Shown piece after piece: positions 50,776 through 57,828 of a stretch of DNA of 64,000 nucleotides. The position numbers and the translations under genes were made by a program. Each line of letters opens with the position of its first letter. Position 1 is the stretch's first letter. The notes under the pieces were generated by a model. It worked only from the letters and a program-made list of their open reading frames with translations. It was not told the DNA's origin and did not search any database. This DNA is from Eikenella corrodens. Lineage in GTDB: Bacteria; Pseudomonadota; Gammaproteobacteria; Burkholderiales; Neisseriaceae. The stretch lies in NCBI RefSeq assembly GCF_003990355.1, contig NZ_CP034670.1:62001-126000 (forward strand), in the 5' to 3' direction.

Positions 50776-50879
50776 TATAGTGAATTAACAAAAACCAGTA
50801 CAGCGTTGTCTCGCCTTGCCGTACTATCTGTACTGTCTGCGGCTCGCCGCCTTGTCCTGATTTTTGTTAATCCACTATA
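50776..50879. mobile_element. Correia-like element (CREE), short form
   Basis: A full 104-bp copy in the gap between parA and the DUF4878 gene (50682-51001), upstream of the latter. Confidence 0.85.
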
Positions 50880-50962
50880 ACTTTCGCTCCGGTATTGCTA
50901 TGCTTGAGCGGACGCGGATATGATTTCTGCACGGGCAACGGCTTGCCCGCCCTACGGAAAAG

Positions 50963-50989
50963 AGGCTACCTGAAAATTTCAGGTAGCCT
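50963..50989. terminator. DUS-pair terminator of parA
   Basis: AGGCTACCTGAAAATTTC running straight into its complement, 12 bp past the parA stop. Confidence 0.65.
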
Positions 50990-51001
50990 TTCTCTCTGAT
51001 T

Positions 51002-51778
51002 TTAAGCCGCTTTGCAGCGGGCGATGACCTCGTCGGCCAGTTCCAGATAGGCGATGCTGCCTTTGGCTTTGGGGTCGTAGGCCAGGGCGGGCATGCCGTG
51101 GCTGGGGGCTTCGGCCAGGCGCACGTTGCGCGGGATGATGGTGTTGAACACGAGGCGGGAGAAGTGTTTTTCCAGTTGCTCGCCCACTTCCAGCGACAGG
51201 CGGCTTTGCGGGTTGTACATGGTGCGCACGATGCCGAGGATGTCGAGCTTGGGATTGATGGCTTTGCGGATTTTGCGCACGGTGGCGATGAGGTCGGAAA
51301 TGCCTTCGAGGGCGTAGTATTCGCACACCATGGGCACGATGAGGCGGTCGGCGGCCACCAGGCCGTTGAGGGTGAGCAGGGTGAGGGTGGGCGGGCAGTC
51401 GATGAGGATGTAGTCGTATTCGGGCAGAAGCGGCTTGATGGCGGTTTTGAGGCGCATCTCGCGGGCGATTTCCTGAATCAGCTCCACTTCTGCTCCGGCC
51501 AGGGAGCGGTTGGCGCCGAGGATGTGGTAGCGGCCGTGCGGGCTTTTGAGGCGGGAATCGGCGGCTGCGGCCTGCTCGAGCAGCACTTGATAAGTGCCGC
51601 TGTGCAGGCTGCTTTTGTCAATGCCGCTGCCAGTGGTGGCGTTGCCCTGCGGGTCGAGATCCACCACCAGCACGCGCTGTTTGCGTTCGGCCAGGGAGGC
51701 GGCCAGATTGACGGCGGTGGTGGTTTTGCCCACGCCGCCTTTTTGGTTGGCTATGGCGATAACGGTAGCGCTCATCAT
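51002..51778 (-). CDS. parA: Chromosome partitioning ATPase ParA (Soj)
   Basis: A 258-residue Walker-type ATPase that drives origin segregation with ParB. The deviant Walker A KGGVGKTTTAVNLA follows IAIANQ at about 10-24; DLDPQGNATTGSG and the Walker B-like YDILI-type segment DYILIDCPPTLTLLT follow. The short N-terminus marks a chromosomal ParA. It lies 54 bp after rsmG on the same strand. parB, normally next, is missing here; a terminator and a CREE follow. Confidence 0.95.
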   Translation of the reverse strand: MMSATVIAIANQKGGVGKTTTAVNLAASLAERKQRVLVVDLDPQGNATTGSGIDKSSLHSGTYQVLLEQAAAADSRLKSPHGRYHILGANRSLAGAEVELIQEIAREMRLKTAIKPLLPEYDYILIDCPPTLTLLTLNGLVAADRLIVPMVCEYYALEGISDLIATVRKIRKAINPKLDILGIVRTMYNPQSRLSLEVGEQLEKHFSRLVFNTIIPRNVRLAEAPSHGMPALAYDPKAKGSIAYLELADEVIARCKAA

Positions 51779-51832
51779 CCGGCCTTTCTATGGGAAGGGT
51801 TGGGGAAGCTGGAAATTCAGGCTAAGGCGGAT

Positions 51833-52462
51833 TCATGCACGCTTGGGGCGCATGATCACCATATGCCGCTCGGCTTCCAGCAAGGGTACGTCGAGCTTAT
51901 CGGCAGACACCACTTCGATATTCGCGGGCAGCTGCTCGATTTCTTCGTAGGGATACACGCCTTTCATGGCGGCCCAATAGCCGTTTTCATTGAGCAGGTG
52001 TTTGGTGAGCGCGGCAAAATCGGCCAGCTCGGCAAAGGCGCGGCTGGTGACCACATCTACTTTTTTATCGTAGATGGTTTCCACACGGCCGGCGGCCACG
52101 GTAACGTTGCCCAAGCCCAGCTCGATCACGGTTTGCTGCAGGAATGCGGTTTTTTTGGTGTTGGCATCGAGCAGGGTGATTTGCAGGTCGGGACGGCAGA
52201 TGGCGGTGGGAATGCCGGGCATGCCGCCGCCGGAGCCCACGTCCATCAAGGTTTTTGCCTCTTTCACATAGGGCAGCAAGGTGAGGCTGTCGAGAATGTG
52301 GCGGCTGATGATTTGGTCGTTGCGGCGCAGGGCGGTGAGATTATAAGTCCGGTTCCACTTTTGCAGCAGCGAAGCGTGCTCGAGCAGCAAAAGCTGCTGA
52401 GCGGTGGAAAGGCTGAGGCCGAGGGCGGCAAGGCCTTCTTGCAGTTGTTGTTTGTTGTCCAT
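51833..52462 (-). CDS. rsmG: 16S rRNA (guanine527-N7)-methyltransferase RsmG (GidB)
   Basis: A 209-residue SAM methyltransferase acting on G527 of 16S rRNA. The start at the ATG at 52462 (MDNKQQLQEGLAALG) is set by homology; the longer frame runs through DUS words. Conserved parts are LLLLEHASLLQKWNRTYNLTALR, HILDSLTLLPY, LMDVGSGGGMPGIPTAICRPDLQITLLDANTKKTAFL and VTSRAFAELADF. It is upstream of parA, the common order near bacterial origins. Confidence 0.96.
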   Translation of the reverse strand: MDNKQQLQEGLAALGLSLSTAQQLLLLEHASLLQKWNRTYNLTALRRNDQIISRHILDSLTLLPYVKEAKTLMDVGSGGGMPGIPTAICRPDLQITLLDANTKKTAFLQQTVIELGLGNVTVAAGRVETIYDKKVDVVTSRAFAELADFAALTKHLLNENGYWAAMKGVYPYEEIEQLPANIEVVSADKLDVPLLEAERHMVIMRPKRA

Positions 52463-52487
52463 AAATTGCGGTTTCGGATAAAGATTA

Positions 52488-52526
52488 GGGCTACCTGAAA
52501 AGGGATTTGGCTGTTTCAGGTAGCCT
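52488..52526. terminator. DUS-pair hairpin between PACE gene and rsmG
   Basis: GGGCTACCTGAAAAG and its near-complement ending CAGGTAGCC. Confidence 0.5.
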
Positions 52527-52581
52527 GTTTGGAGTGTTGGACGGATTTTACTCCATCTATACAAAGAATAAAATCTGGCGG

Positions 52582-53007
52582 CTAGGAAACCTTGTGCCGA
52601 GTGGCCAGCCAATAGGCGCGTATGTGGTCGAACGCCCAGTTGTAGGCCAAAGAATAAAGCACAATCAAGAGGGTGAGGCTGATGTCGGTGAGCAGCGCCT
52701 GCCATAGCGTAATTTGCAGAAACCAGGCAATCAGCGGCGTGGAGAAAAACAGCAGCCCGCCTTCAAACGCGCCGGTTTGCAGCATCCGCACTCCCCAGCC
52801 GCGCCGCTCGCGCCGGCCGGTGAAGATTTTGTCGAACCCCCAGTTGAACAGGAAATTCCACACCATCGCCGTTACCGATACCGCCACGCTCATGCCAAAC
52901 GCCGTGCCGGCATGGGAAAGCCCAAACAGCAGCACAGCCTCGGCGGAAATCAGCACCGCGCCGGTTTCAAACAGCAAGGCATGGATAAAACGCTCGAAGA
53001 AGCTCAC
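52582..53007 (-). CDS. PACE family (AceI-like) efflux protein
   Basis: A 141-residue membrane protein with four helices in two bacterial-transmembrane-pair units: RFIHALLFETGAVLI (with the conserved Arg-His-Phe-Glu pattern, Glu14) ... VWNFLFNWGFDKIF, then GVRMLQTGAFEGGLLFFSTPLIAW ... YNWAFDHIRAYW. This is the PACE pattern; characterised members export chlorhexidine and other biocides or short diamines. GTG start at 53007 with a weak RBS. Confidence 0.9.
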   Translation of the reverse strand: MSFFERFIHALLFETGAVLISAEAVLLFGLSHAGTAFGMSVAVSVTAMVWNFLFNWGFDKIFTGRRERRGWGVRMLQTGAFEGGLLFFSTPLIAWFLQITLWQALLTDISLTLLIVLYSLAYNWAFDHIRAYWLATRHKVS

Positions 53008-53060
53008 GATTCGGCTCGCGTGGGGGGAGGGGCAATATTATAACGCAGAGGCTACCTGAA

Positions 53061-53231
53061 AAACTCCCCCGTCCACAGCAGGTTGCCGAACTGGTCGGTC
53101 TGTTCCCTCGGTATGCCGATTTGGTCGGTGTGGTAGTAGGACAGGTAGAGTTTCTCGTCTTTGTTGTTGTAGAAGACGTGGGCTAGGGGTTCGTAGCTGT
53201 CCTAGTCGGTGGAGTGCAGGCTGCTTTTTTA
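53061..53231 (-). pseudogene. Rhs core fragment, broken at both ends
   Basis: Reads SYEPLAHVFYNNKDEKLYL, then TDQIGIPREQTDQFGNLLWTGE, the last part of an Rhs core. It has an in-frame stop before DSYEP and stops again in an uptake word. No toxin tip follows. It is the fourth and most decayed unit of the Rhs array. Confidence 0.75.
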
Positions 53232-53262
53232 GGGCTTTGAAGCCGTTAAAAAGCAGCCTGCA
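53214..53262. repeat. GCAGCCTGCAC hairpin at an Rhs junction
   Basis: GTGCAGGCTGCTTTTTT and its complement around GGGCTTTGAAGCC, itself a small palindrome. The same unit occurs at 54830 and 57258. Confidence 0.75.
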
Positions 53263-53280
53263 CTTTTTTCAGGTAGCCTG

Positions 53281-53376
53281 TTAGGGGCTACCTGAAAGCT
53301 CTGAAACTGCTATTTGAAAATCATAAAGCAGGGTATCGTATTCCAATAGTTTATTTTTTATTTCATTATCATCCAT
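53281..53376 (-). CDS. Small frame, probably a truncated gene
   Basis: 31 codons from the ATG at 53376: MDDNEIKNKLLEYDTLLYDF, then a short tail encoded by an uptake word and a stop. AT-rich like the immunity genes beside it. It may be the 5' end of an immunity gene cut off by recombination at the uptake word. No strong RBS. Confidence 0.3.
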   Translation of the reverse strand: MDDNEIKNKLLEYDTLLYDFQIAVSELSGSP

Positions 53377-53425
53377 AATTAAATCTTCTACTACAGACTA
53401 CACTTGCTGTTGATTTATTTATCAT

Positions 53426-54037
53426 TTACGAATGAGTTTTCCATTCTGTTAATGTATATAGAAATGGATTTTTAAAACGCGATAATAATTCATCTTTTAA
53501 TAATTCATTGAAGATTAATGTTCCAATATAATTTTCATTTTGTGTTAAAAATACATTTTTATCTGATTTTGAAAACGCATCTAGAGAAAACCCATCATTT
53601 TTCCCATGTAAATCAGGATAAATAATCTCTTCTTTTATTTTCCATCTGATTATTCTCATTAGATAAAAAGGTTCTTCTGTTAGCGGTATACCTTTTGTAT
53701 TAACGAGTAGAGCAAGACTTTTTTCAAAATTATAATCAAACCCTTCGTTAACTATAAAATCCAATAAATTTTTATAAATTAAATAGAATTTTCCTATAAA
53801 TGGTAAAAAATCAAATGAAATTGATTTTATTTGTTTTATACAGATAATAACTTCTTTGGGCATCGGTACAATTTTGTCATGTATCCCACCTCTTACCCAA
53901 TCATAATCAAAATCTGGATGCGTTTTTTTAGGGTTAAAATGTTCAGAAATCCCGATTAGACGATTAACAGGAATATTGTTTTCTTTTTGTTTATCTATAT
54001 CTTTCCTTGGATAGCCCCAAATTATCAAGTTTTTCAT
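53426..54037 (-). CDS. Probable immunity protein for the first Rhs-AHH toxin
   Basis: A 203-residue AT-rich, cytosolic protein 12 bp after the toxin tip on the same strand, the standard place for a cognate immunity gene. Segments such as VNRLIGISEHFNPKKTHPDFDYDWVRGGIHDKI and FYLMRIIRWKIKEEIIYPDLHGKNDGF are reminiscent of Imm11/Imm43 (DUF1629-like) immunity families, but I am not certain of the family. No membrane helix or signal peptide. Confidence 0.7.
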   Translation of the reverse strand: MKNLIIWGYPRKDIDKQKENNIPVNRLIGISEHFNPKKTHPDFDYDWVRGGIHDKIVPMPKEVIICIKQIKSISFDFLPFIGKFYLIYKNLLDFIVNEGFDYNFEKSLALLVNTKGIPLTEEPFYLMRIIRWKIKEEIIYPDLHGKNDGFSLDAFSKSDKNVFLTQNENYIGTLIFNELLKDELLSRFKNPFLYTLTEWKTHS

Positions 54038-54049
54038 AATAGAATCCTT

Positions 54050-54844
54050 TTAATTTAATCTCATAGGGTTTTTGCTGGTCATGGATAAAAATCGTTTTGC
54101 TACTTTTTGAAGCCGCTGAACACTATCAAAAGCTTCTTGTTGAGTAATTAAGCCTTTATCTAATTTATCTTCTAAACGCTGAATGCGTTTTTCTATCAAT
54201 GCACTATAATTATCATGACTCCCACGATGATAAAATTTTCGTTTACATTTTGTGGCCTCATCATTATCTGATGGCATATATAATCCATTAGGATAGCTAT
54301 CTCTTCCTTTCATTCCAATTCTATTAAAAAAGTTTTTATGTGATTTCCAAACTTCTTCCGGAATTAAATGATGTGTTTGCCAAGTTGAATTAGGTCTAAA
54401 AATACCCTGTCTTTCCATACTCCTACGTAATGTATAACCACTCAATCCCAACGGATCAACCCATATCTGAGCATTTGGTGCAAACACATACAAATGCTCG
54501 CCCCCGGCCAACCCAATCGGATCTTGGTTAATAAACCTTCCACAGTTCGGGTCGTAATACCGCATCAGGTTGTAATGCAACCCCGTCTCTGCATCAAAAT
54601 ATTGATTCTGAAGTCTGAACGGCTGATGCGCGTTCGGGTAAATCTTGTTCTCTGCGGTTAATTTTCCCCACGCATCATACTCCCCCGTCCACAGCAGGTT
54701 GCCGAACTGGTCGGTCTGTTCCCTCGGAATGCCGATTTGGTCGGTGTGGTAGTAGGACAGGTAGAGTTTCTCGTCTTTGTTGTTGTAGAAGACGTGGGCA
54801 AGCGGTTCGTAGCTGTCTTGGTCGGTGGAGTGCAGGCTGCTTTT
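54050..54844 (-). CDS. Orphan Rhs C-terminal unit with AHH/HNH-type nuclease tip
   Basis: An open frame of about 264 codons with no clear start; the first ATG is at 54580. It begins KSSLHSTDQDSYEP, continues through the end of an Rhs core (YYDPNCGRFINQDPIGLAGGEHLYVFAPNAQIWVDPLGL), then switches to an AT-rich tip: TWQTHHLIPEEVW ... YPNGLYMPSD ... FYHRGSHDNYSALIEKRI, the pattern of AHH nucleases. The rest of the Rhs shell is missing, so it may serve as a donor cassette for recombination rather than be secreted by itself. Confidence 0.75.
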   Translation of the reverse strand, partial: KSSLHSTDQDSYEPLAHVFYNNKDEKLYLSYYHTDQIGIPREQTDQFGNLLWTGEYDAWGKLTAENKIYPNAHQPFRLQNQYFDAETGLHYNLMRYYDPNCGRFINQDPIGLAGGEHLYVFAPNAQIWVDPLGLSGYTLRRSMERQGIFRPNSTWQTHHLIPEEVWKSHKNFFNRIGMKGRDSYPNGLYMPSDNDEATKCKRKFYHRGSHDNYSALIEKRIQRLEDKLDKGLITQQEAFDSVQRLQKVAKRFLSMTSKNPMRLN

Positions 54845-54879
54845 TTAGGGCTTTGAAGCCGTTAAAAAGCAGCCTGCAC
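54830..54879. repeat. GCAGCCTGCAC hairpin at an Rhs junction
   Basis: A near-identical copy of the unit at 53214. Its left arm encodes the first residues (SSLHST) of the open Rhs frame. Confidence 0.75.
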
Positions 54880-54922
54880 TTTTTTCAGGTAGCCTTTTAG
54901 GGATGAGGTGCAGGCTAAAAGC

Positions 54923-54970
54923 CGCGTGCGTGCGTTCCGCACACACCCTACCGCGCGGGCTACGCTTGCT
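54923..54970 (+). repeat. GTGCGTGCG dispersed repeat, copy 2
   Basis: CGCGTGCGTGCGTTCCGCAC followed by ACACCCTACC and GGGCTACGCTTGCT. Confidence 0.7.
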
Positions 54971-55016
54971 GCAATTAGTTATTTCACGCTGTACCGAAAT
55001 AGAATCAGGTGGACGC

Positions 55017-55157
55017 ATGATCGATGCGATTCTTACCAATACTATTTTGCCGCAGATCAGTCGAGAATTACTCAGCCGTACAGCAGAAGGAAATAAAATT
55101 CAAACAATAGACATTTCTGTTCAGGATGGGGATTTTATTTACCGTTACCTTGAGTAA
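55017..55157 (+). CDS. Short unrecognised frame within the Rhs array
   Basis: A 46-codon frame, MIDAILTNTILPQISRELLS and on to DFIYRYLE, on the strand opposite to the toxins. CAGGTGG precedes the ATG. Regular alternation of residue types suggests a genuine protein fragment; no family recognised. Confidence 0.35.
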   Translation: MIDAILTNTILPQISRELLSRTAEGNKIQTIDISVQDGDFIYRYLE

Positions 55158-55226
55158 TGATACGGCCGAGGAGGGCGTAGCAGTAGTGGGCCGTGTCGCT
55201 TCTGAGGTCAGTGCGGATGCGGATGT
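55150..55226 (-). pseudogene. Rhs YD-repeat fragment
   Basis: The complement reads TDLRSDTAHYCYALLGRII, aligned with STDLRSGTTDYTYDKLGRIL of the large Rhs frame near 59100. It is a scar from an earlier Rhs copy. Confidence 0.6.
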
Positions 55227-55272
55227 GCAGGCTGCTTTTAAGAGTTCAAACGGTTTAAAAAGCAGCCTGCAC
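55225..55272. repeat. GCAGCCTGCAC hairpin, variant
   Basis: GTGCAGGCTGCTTTTAA and its complement around GTTCAAACGG. Its centre differs from the three junction hairpins. Confidence 0.65.
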
Positions 55273-55343
55273 TTTTTAACTGCGTTGGTGCTGTGTTTTT
55301 TCAGGTAGCCTGAAGGGGGAATGGGCTACCTGAAAGCTGAAAC

Positions 55344-55392
55344 CACGTGCGTGCGGGACGCACACACACTACGCAGGCGGGCTACGCTTGCT
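55344..55392 (+). repeat. GTGCGTGCG dispersed repeat, copy 3
   Basis: CACGTGCGTGCGGGACGCAC with TACGCTTGCT at its end. It supplies the stop codon of the ankyrin-SUFU gene. Confidence 0.6.
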
Positions 55393-56491
55393 GCATTTCC
55401 GGAAAAGCCGGAATCACGGTAGCCGTATCATCCCGTTGCCATCGGTAGCCGACTTTTTTCCATTTGGCCGTCTTATACCGTGCGATGAGTTTCTCGGTAT
55501 TTTTCGGTAAAGGGTGGGAAAAAGGCACCAGCAGCCATAGGGTTACGTCTTCATCTCCTGTCTGCCCATCCGTATCTTTATCTTTATCAAACTGGTAATC
55601 CACCAGCATCAGCCCGTCCATATTGCTCGGCCAAGGAATAGAGTCAAAATCGGAACGGTCAAAAATCATGCCTTCTTTGGGCGTATCGTTTTTCAGGCAG
55701 CCTGCAATCTTTTCCAAAATCAGCATGAAAAAAGCATAGGGATTGTTTTCCGGAATCAGGCGTTGGTTTACCGGCCATTGGTAGTCGATGCAGACCATTA
55801 GTTCATAACGCGGCTGTCTTTTATACAGCCCGTTGGTAAACAGAAGTTTGAAGTCCCTGTCTCTTCTAATGGTTGCCAGCCGCAGCGAATATTCCGGATT
55901 TACGGCAAATTCGATATTCAAAATATTGCCGACATGGGTATGGATATGATCCAGTACGCCGCTGTTTTCATATTCTGAGAAATCAAACGGAATCCTAGCC
56001 TGTACTGCGCCGTATTCTTTCAGTAAATCCGCCAATTCGGTATGTCCGAAGGCAAGGCAGACATCCAGCGGCGTACAGTTTCTGGCGGAATAGAGAAAAT
56101 TCGGTTCTGCCCCTGCTTCCAAAAGCGCCTTTACCGCCGCGCTATTGTTATCGACAACAGCCGGGTCGATAGCGGGCGCAAGGGCGGCAACATTGCCGTT
56201 GGGATTTGCCCCGATACTCAAAAGCCATCGGTATACAGCGGGATGATTGTAGCTAACCGCCTCCTGCAAGGCGGTATTTTGCAGCTGTCCTGCCACATCC
56301 TCCGGAGAAATACCTTTTGAGTGCAGCAGCTTGCAGATATTTAACGCATTCTCCCCTGCGGCAAATTGCAGCAAACCTTTGGAAAGAAAATTGCGGAAAG
56401 CGAAATATGAATGCTTTTCCAGGATTTTATCCAGTTCGGCTGCGTTGTCTTTGTAAACCAGTTCTCTGATTTTGTCTGATAATTCTTCCAT
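55382..56491 (-). CDS. Ankyrin-repeat and SUFU-like immunity protein
   Basis: A 369-residue protein. Residues 1-170 hold about four ankyrin repeats (NTALQEAVSYNHPAVYRWLLSIGANPN; CTPLDVCLAFGHTELADLLKEYGA). From about 180 a SUFU-like domain follows (YELMVCIDYQWPVNQRLIPENNPYAFFMLILEKIA ... MLVDYQF ... LLVPFSHPLPKNTEKLIARY). SUFU and ankyrin proteins are common immunity families for polymorphic nuclease toxins. It lies 13 bp after the toxin tip ending at 56505. The final MQQA and stop run into a dispersed repeat, so its C-terminus may be trimmed. Confidence 0.8.
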   Translation of the reverse strand: MEELSDKIRELVYKDNAAELDKILEKHSYFAFRNFLSKGLLQFAAGENALNICKLLHSKGISPEDVAGQLQNTALQEAVSYNHPAVYRWLLSIGANPNGNVAALAPAIDPAVVDNNSAAVKALLEAGAEPNFLYSARNCTPLDVCLAFGHTELADLLKEYGAVQARIPFDFSEYENSGVLDHIHTHVGNILNIEFAVNPEYSLRLATIRRDRDFKLLFTNGLYKRQPRYELMVCIDYQWPVNQRLIPENNPYAFFMLILEKIAGCLKNDTPKEGMIFDRSDFDSIPWPSNMDGLMLVDYQFDKDKDTDGQTGDEDVTLWLLVPFSHPLPKNTEKLIARYKTAKWKKVGYRWQRDDTATVIPAFPEMQQA

Positions 56492-56504
56492 GATTAAACC
56501 TTAA

Positions 56505-57272
56505 TCAAACACTACGAATATTGCGGAAATATTCTCCAAGTTCTTTTAATATTCTCTCAGCATCTTTTCCATTCTTAGCTTTCGATAATTCATCATATAC
56601 TTTTTTTGCATTCTCAATAGAATGAACTCCGCATCCGTTTTCAGCCCAGGTAAAATTCCTTATATCTTTATTTATGTCAAAAGGCTTTCCATTGGTAGTT
56701 AAGAATTTTTTAAGAATTTCTTGTGCGCCAGTAACATATTTCTGGTTCTCAGGTGTCCAGTTAGCAGGGGCTTTTTCACGGACGATATGATGCTTATGAG
56801 GATGTTTCATGTCACTAGGTTTTGTTGAATTTAGCTTAGCCATATCTTTTGTGCATAATCGGCATTTTTCTAATCCTAATGGGTCAGCCCATACATTTGT
56901 GTTCGGCGCAAACGAATATAAGTGCATTCCGCCCACCAACCCGATTGGGTCTTGGTTAATAAACCTACCGCACTCCGGCGCATAATACCTGAACAGGTTG
57001 TAATGCAACCCCGTCTCTGCGTCAAAGTACTGGTTCTGCAACCTGAACGGCTGATGAGCGTTCGGGTATATCTTGTTCTCTGCGGTCAGTTTTCCCCACG
57101 CATCATACTCCCCCGTCCACAGCAGGTTGCCGAACTGGTCGGTCTGCTCCCTCGGAATGCCGATTTGGTCGGTATGGTAGTAGGACAGGTAGAGTTTCTC
57201 GTCCTTCTTGTTCAGGAACACATGCGCCAAGGGTTCGTAGCTGTCCTGGTCGGTGGAGTGCAGGCTGCTTTT
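56505..57272 (-). CDS. Orphan Rhs C-terminal unit with a second His-His nuclease-type tip
   Basis: An open frame of 255 codons with no ATG at its head (TTG at 57230 possible). The Rhs core end (LSYYHTDQIGIPREQTDQFG ... FINQDPIGLVGGMHLYSFAPNTNVWADPLGL) is almost the same as in the neighbouring units. The tip differs: CRLCTKDMAKL ... HPHKHHIVREKAPANW ... GAQEILKKFL ... GVHSIENAKKVYDEL, which resembles AHH/HNH nucleases by its HH pair and late HS segment. The paired ankyrin-SUFU gene follows. Confidence 0.75.
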   Translation of the reverse strand, partial: KSSLHSTDQDSYEPLAHVFLNKKDEKLYLSYYHTDQIGIPREQTDQFGNLLWTGEYDAWGKLTAENKIYPNAHQPFRLQNQYFDAETGLHYNLFRYYAPECGRFINQDPIGLVGGMHLYSFAPNTNVWADPLGLEKCRLCTKDMAKLNSTKPSDMKHPHKHHIVREKAPANWTPENQKYVTGAQEILKKFLTTNGKPFDINKDIRNFTWAENGCGVHSIENAKKVYDELSKAKNGKDAERILKELGEYFRNIRSV

Positions 57273-57306
57273 TTAGGACTTTGAAGCCTTTAAAAAGCAG
57301 CCTGCA
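57258..57306. repeat. GCAGCCTGCAC hairpin at an Rhs junction
   Basis: The third copy of the junction hairpin, centre GGACTTTGAAGCC. Confidence 0.75.
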
Positions 57307-57350
57307 CTTTTTTCAGGTAGCCTTTTAGGGATGAGGTGCAGCCTAAAAGC

Positions 57351-57398
57351 CGCGTGCGTGCGTTCCGCACACACCCTACCGCGCGGGCTACGTTTGCT
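57351..57398 (+). repeat. GTGCGTGCG dispersed repeat, copy 4
   Basis: CGCGTGCGTGCGTTCCGCAC, then ACACCCTACC and GGGCTACGTTTGCT, between the RhsIA-like gene and the next junction hairpin. Confidence 0.7.
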
Positions 57399-57410
57399 AA
57401 TCAATTTGAT

Positions 57411-57815
57411 TTAGATATGTATAGAATGCCATTTTCCATCATAACTATCAAATTCTTTGACATTATCCAATTTCCAGAGGCCTGCCTGTTTCTTGAACTT
57501 ATAAATTCTTTGTACTTCCATGCCGGCATAAAGCACATCACACTTAACACCTATTGAATTACCTTTCTTTTCTATTTCAATAATTTTTTCATTATTTGGA
57601 TCAAATATTGGTGGATAACTGATAGCCATGCATTCCAACTTTCCCATTTTTCTTGGTTTATCCGTTAGGTATTTATCATATATTTCCTTTAATGTTTGCT
57701 TCAGTACCTCATCAGGAATATCTGTACCTGCATCAATATGCTTATTGGCATTATCTTCCCATTTATACATTTCCATCAAAAAACTATTTAATACTGTTTC
57801 AATACTTTCATACAT
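57411..57815 (-). CDS. RhsIA-like NTF2-fold immunity protein
   Basis: A 134-residue cytosolic AT-rich protein beginning with a helix (ESIETVLNSFLMEMYKWE), then IYDKYLT and beta strands ending with GMEVQRIYKFKKQAGLWKLDNVKEF, the pattern of NTF2-like immunity proteins paired with Rhs toxins (RhsIA family). It starts 13 bp after the nuclease tip ending at 57829, which it should neutralise. Confidence 0.75.
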   Translation of the reverse strand: MYESIETVLNSFLMEMYKWEDNANKHIDAGTDIPDEVLKQTLKEIYDKYLTDKPRKMGKLECMAISYPPIFDPNNEKIIEIEKKGNSIGVKCDVLYAGMEVQRIYKFKKQAGLWKLDNVKEFDSYDGKWHSIHI

Positions 57816-57828
57816 AATTCAATCCTTT

